64,000 nt of DNA, from the NCBI GenBank assembly GCA_050084515.1, contig CM114273.1:4836001-4900000 (forward strand), in the 5' to 3' direction. Source of the DNA: Blasia pusilla. Lineage: Eukaryota > Marchantiophyta > Marchantiopsida > Blasiales. Of this stretch, positions 60,741-64,000 are shown piece by piece. The notes beneath the pieces were generated by a model that worked only from the letters and a program-made list of their open reading frames with translations, had not been told where the DNA came from and ran no database searches. Position 1 is the stretch's first letter. Every line of letters starts with the position of its first letter. A program made the translations under genes and the position numbers.

Positions 60741-61990
60741 TTGTTTTGGTCGCCACCGGCATCCCATTTTCATCATCAACCAGTGATGACGAAAGAGAGT
60801 TCAACCCATTTACAGCATGGAACGGTATGTTCCAGCATTTTAGAGGGGGCGTCCATGGACGATTACCATGAGTTCTCTCAGAGATATGCATGTGAGATCA
60901 AGGCGTGGAGGCTCTACTATGACTCACATTATGTATCATGGACAGAGCCTTTCCCAGATGAGGAGGAGGAGTCAGGAGAGGCTTCTTCCTCTTCCACTAG
61001 TGACGTTTTAGGAGGGGTCACTTGCATTGGAGCAATTGCACCGTCTAGGCAGATTCGACCTAAGTCTAGCAAAGAACTCAACCCTGTGGTTGAGTTCTTT
61101 GCTGAGTTGAGGGCGAGCTACCAAGGGGTACAGACGGAGAAGTTGCAGAGCATCCAAGACTTCCAGAGGCACCTAGGTGAGAGTTTGTGTGAGGCTTACA
61201 CTCGCTTGCGCCGGTTGATCAACATCACTCAGGGGGTGATAGAGGCTTAGGCTATCTTGTCATGGTACGCGATGTTGGACCAGACCTTGGGGACACGGGT
61301 GCGGGAGGGGGTGCTTCTTATGAACACCTCCCCTACGTTGAGAGACCGCTAGGAAAATTGAGCGCAACATGGCGGAGGAGAGCATAGCCACCATGGGTTC
61401 TGGGCGAGAGCAGTCACGATTGGCTGCACCACCTGTGCAGCAACGTGGACTCTGAGATAGGTTGACTATGGCACCACGAGCTTAGGGAGGATACCGGGAG
61501 GCCGTGTCACAGAGACCTGCGCCTTCATATGCGGCTCACTAGCATCCGCCTACTATTACTTGTTGGTCATGTGGTGGAGCCCATCATCAACGCGATTGCA
61601 CTCGTCAGGGTCATGGATGTGTGCCTCAGCATGGAGGAGGAGATGGTGCTCCACCAGGAGGTTATCAGTGTGACTATTGTCAGAGGTATGGTCATAAACG
61701 CGCCAGGTGTTTTAGTTTACATCCTGGGTTACGTCCAGACTAAGGGCCAAAGAAGGCACCAGAGCGAGTAGCCAGTCCGGGTGGTTCTAGAGATCGTGAA
61801 CTAGGTGGTTATGTTGGGGGACGAGGAGCAGGAGTTGCCCAAGAGGGTGGTGGAGCTGCCCGTGGATGAGGTAAAGTACCTCCACCTAGACGCGCCGATG
61901 GAGATGCCAGACGTGAGGCTGGGATGGTTGCTCAGATACAGCAACTACAGGAGCAAATTGCCGCTATGGCATTGAGGTTACCCGATGCCG
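60741..61990 (+). pseudogene. gag of Ty3 copy 2
   Basis: The main frame 60741-61250 contains MDDYHEFSQRY, an acidic Ser-rich linker, VEFFAELRASYQGVQTEKLQ, then LQSIQDFQRHLGESLCEAY, uninterrupted at the place where copy 1 holds the solo LTR. A stop (TAG near 61248) follows. Two intact CCHC zinc knuckles follow: CWSCGGAHHQRDC (about 61562-61600) and CDYCQRYGHKRARC (about 61669-61710). A coiled-coil-like IQQLQEQIAAM segment follows near 61930. Frames change between segments. Confidence 0.8.
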
Positions 61991-62252
61991 GATCCGTGGC
62001 ATCGACATCATATGGAGCAGCCAGAGATATGGAGGATCCTGGTTGGATGTGCGGGGTTGCCCAAATGGAGGCCAGCGCAGTTGTGACACATGGAGCAGCC
62101 GTAGAGTTGGATCCACAGCAAGGGGAAGCCAAAAAGTAGACTAGGCTTCCTCAGTCTTTTAAGTTGTCCGAAGCGATGAGGACCCCATCGATGGGTCCTC
62201 ATCAAAATTCTTGGAGAGTTGGTGATGTTGTTGGTGTGCAAGCAGGAGGGCG

Positions 62253-62981
62253 ATGGGAGAATCGACTGCAATGACTCCTATTGTTGATGCTCAGGAGGGG
62301 CATGTGTCGAGAACATTGTTGGGGGCGGCCACCGTTGTGTACCACACTCCTTTATTTTCTACTTCCGATGTTATGACGTTGGGGGGTATGCCCGCAGAGG
62401 CTTTTCGGCTGGCCGCTTCACTATGTGAGAGCGGAGTTGGAGTTCCTGCATCACGTTCATCGGTGATTGCACATGAGGTGATGGACCTGCCCTTGGAGCG
62501 GATGCTCAGGCCGTCCACATCAGATTCATGGCAGGTTGCGGCTACTAGGATGGTGGAGATGCCCGCTAGACCCGCAGTAGACCGTGCCATGGCTTCTCCT
62601 GGTATTGTGTTGCTGGATAACCGAGGAGAGGTCTTCCAGTTGGTGAGTCCCGGAGGTAGAGCTTTTAGTCCACAGCACGTCTTGTTGGATTCAGGAGTGC
62701 AACCCCTGATGTTGGGGAAAGCGTCATTCAGAGGATTGGGCTTGACAAGAGCGGATGTGGAACGTTGTCTATTCCGGATACAGACATCCTTGGGTGGAGC
62801 GAGTATCACACAGTATATCCCCCGACATGAGGTCGGTGTAAGGATTCGCCCTAGACATCCTACAGATGAGTCTGTGGTGCGAGCCAAGGCGATAGTGACT
62901 GATGCAGAGTCCTACGACGTCTTGGTTGGTGGAGCATTGTTATACCCGATGGGGTTTTCCTTGGATTACTGGAAGGAGTGA
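62253..62981 (+). CDS. Retropepsin-like protease of Ty3 copy 2
   Basis: A 242-codon open frame. A linker with EMPARPAVDRAM and VLLDNRGEVFQLVSPGG leads to the active site VLLDSGVQPLMLG near residue 145. The C-terminal half ends in YDVLVGGALLYPMGF (LVGxxLLxxx, the second conserved part of Ty3 proteases). In the polyprotein it would cut gag from pol and release the methyltransferase. A stop right after the protease separates it from the next frame. The complete protease here shows what copy 1 lost. Confidence 0.8.
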   Translation: MGESTAMTPIVDAQEGHVSRTLLGAATVVYHTPLFSTSDVMTLGGMPAEAFRLAASLCESGVGVPASRSSVIAHEVMDLPLERMLRPSTSDSWQVAATRMVEMPARPAVDRAMASPGIVLLDNRGEVFQLVSPGGRAFSPQHVLLDSGVQPLMLGKASFRGLGLTRADVERCLFRIQTSLGGASITQYIPRHEVGVRIRPRHPTDESVVRAKAIVTDAESYDVLVGGALLYPMGFSLDYWKE

Positions 62982-63352
62982 GCGTCCAAGAGACCAGGAT
63001 GGCACTCGGTTGATGGGCGCCTTAGCTCATTATCCGTTTGATTCACAGGTGCAGTGATCGAGCAACGACCAGGAGAGGTGGCGACCTTACCAACATTTAG
63101 GAAGTGCCATGACTTGGCCTAGTGATTTGATTGAGGGACATGTCCATGCAAAGGATACTCCCGTTCTTGACATTTCTATGGAGAGGAGTGTTATGGTAGC
63201 CGCATCATTCCGTGGAGGAGAGGTGCCATTGTGGGGCTCGACTAAGGAGCTTCAACGATTCGTCAGATGAGCACGTGCAGACCGAGTGGAGCAAGGCATT
63301 TGCACCGGAGCGTGACAAATCTGAGGAACCCGAGGTAGAAAGGAGTGCTACG

Positions 63353-64000
63353 ATGACACCCTTGGATACCACACCTATTGTGTGGTGTATCCCGGGTGAG
63401 GGTATTCGAGTGTTAGATCTCTTTGGAGGGATTAGCACCGGGATAGCTGTTGTTTTGTTGGCAACAGTGCGAGTGCAGCAGTACCTTTATGTGGAGAGTG
63501 ATGATGTTGCGAGGCGCGTCTCAGTACAACATGTGGCGCAGTTATGCCTACGTTTTCCTGACTTATTTTCTGCGTCCGCGGTACAAGGGTACCAGAGTTC
63601 CCTACCGAGGGATATTTCATTGCTGGGGATGCAGGACCTAGAGCGGGTAGGGACCATTGATTTGGTCATTGCCGGTTGGCCATGTCAGGGCCAATCGAGT
63701 GCTGGACGAGGCAGCGGGTCGGATGACACTCGGTCTAGGTTGTTTTGGGAGATGTTGAGGTTCTTACTGCAGTTGCACGAGCACCACTCTCGTTCTCCAG
63801 CCTACATTTTGGAGAATGTGCCGATCTTAGGAGAGTCCAGGTCACGGGTGATGACAAGTGCTCATCAAGTGCGTGCCTGGATCGGCCCAGCAGTGTTCTT
63901 GGATGCGGCGGGTGAAGGTTCTAGAGCCCATCGCCCATGGCTATGGTGGACCAACTTGGTGCCCCATGCGGTGTTACGGAGGGCGTATGCGAGGATGGAG
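63353..64000 (+). CDS. C5-DNA methyltransferase domain, open to window end (Ty3 copy 2)
   Basis: A 216-codon frame from the ATG at 63353 with no stop; the frame is already open from about 63200. Motif I is VLDLFGGISTG (SAM binding, from 63410). DLVIAGWPCQGQSSAG is motif IV with the catalytic Cys in PCQ (about 63661-63710). YILENVPILG is motif VI, whose Glu activates the cytosine (about 63806), and RAHRPWLWWTNLVP is motif VIII-like (about 63926). The target-recognition region and motifs IX-X lie beyond the window but are visible in copy 1. All catalytic residues checkable here are present. Reaction: SAM plus DNA cytosine gives 5-methylcytosine. Whether it belongs with DNMT3/DRM, DNMT1/CMT or bacterial-type enzymes cannot be set by eye; the motif order I-IV-VI-VIII-IX/X is not the rearranged DRM order. 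Confidence 0.88.
   Translation, partial: MTPLDTTPIVWCIPGEGIRVLDLFGGISTGIAVVLLATVRVQQYLYVESDDVARRVSVQHVAQLCLRFPDLFSASAVQGYQSSLPRDISLLGMQDLERVGTIDLVIAGWPCQGQSSAGRGSGSDDTRSRLFWEMLRFLLQLHEHHSRSPAYILENVPILGESRSRVMTSAHQVRAWIGPAVFLDAAGEGSRAHRPWLWWTNLVPHAVLRRAYARME

Larger units (their letters stand above)
59430..64000 (+). mobile_element. Ty3-gypsy element with DNA methyltransferase (copy 2, partial)
   Basis: Inserted in the copia RNase H region. A 5' LTR and leader are followed by gag, protease and a C5-DNA methyltransferase, running off the window. Gag, knuckles, protease and methyltransferase match copy 1 in order and in many motifs, but the nucleotide sequence and LTR differ substantially, so it is another sub-family. 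Frames are broken in gag and between protease and methyltransferase, so this copy is also probably inactive as a whole. Confidence 0.88.

Noticed and set aside
62291-62887. 198-codon minus-strand frame
   Set aside because: It is antisense to the retropepsin frame, which carries the DSG active site.

Overview
This is a transposon-dominated window from what is most likely a land-plant nuclear genome. The evidence is a three-exon 2-oxoglutarate/Fe(II) dioxygenase of the plant DOXC type with GT/AG introns, Ty1-copia and Ty3-gypsy LTR retrotransposons, Helitrons with CTAG-T ends, and AT-rich intergenic DNA. A Ty3 element carrying a cytosine methyltransferase, a Helitron2-like helicase and a LINE with a zinc-knuckle/nuclease-type C-terminus would be unusual in a flowering plant, so a non-flowering plant (bryophyte, lycophyte, fern or similar) is my inference, with low confidence.

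Layout. 1-1735: decayed Helitron2-like helicase (minus). 1736-2850: decayed Ty3-gypsy RT and gag (minus). 6907-11330: the one intact-looking host gene, the dioxygenase (minus). 12.3-14.0 kb, 20.6-20.9 kb, 25.9-26.3 kb, 44.0-44.6 kb, 48.1-50.0 kb and 54.2-54.8 kb: copies of one non-autonomous family with CAAGGTTGCA ends and 8-bp target-site duplications (hAT-like). 15.7-17.1 kb: 3' part of a LINE-like element. 31006-40554: a Ty3-gypsy element with both LTRs, coding in order for gag, protease, part of a C5-DNA methyltransferase, RT/RNase H, integrase and a terminal PHD finger; its gag is split by a 1015-bp solo LTR of another family. 40588-40793: a minimal Helitron. 47.1-47.9 kb: a degenerate tandem repeat. 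48444-54220: a decayed canonical Helitron. 54781-59429: a decayed Ty1-copia element. 59430-64000: a second member of the methyltransferase-bearing Ty3 group, running off the window with an open methyltransferase frame.

The main result is the Ty3 group. The two copies together show a retrotransposon that carries a DNA-methylating enzyme between protease and reverse transcriptase, and (in the copy whose 3' half is visible) a PHD chromatin-reader finger after the integrase. Copy 2 supplies methyltransferase motifs I, IV, VI and VIII in an open frame. Copy 1 has lost the first half of the enzyme by an internal deletion but shows the second half, RT to integrase, and the PHD finger. The right side of the window is also a four-deep nest: Helitron, interrupted by the hAT-like element, interrupted by copia, interrupted by the Ty3 element.

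All work was by eye. Copy numbers outside the window, exact family names and novelty need database searches that could not be run here.
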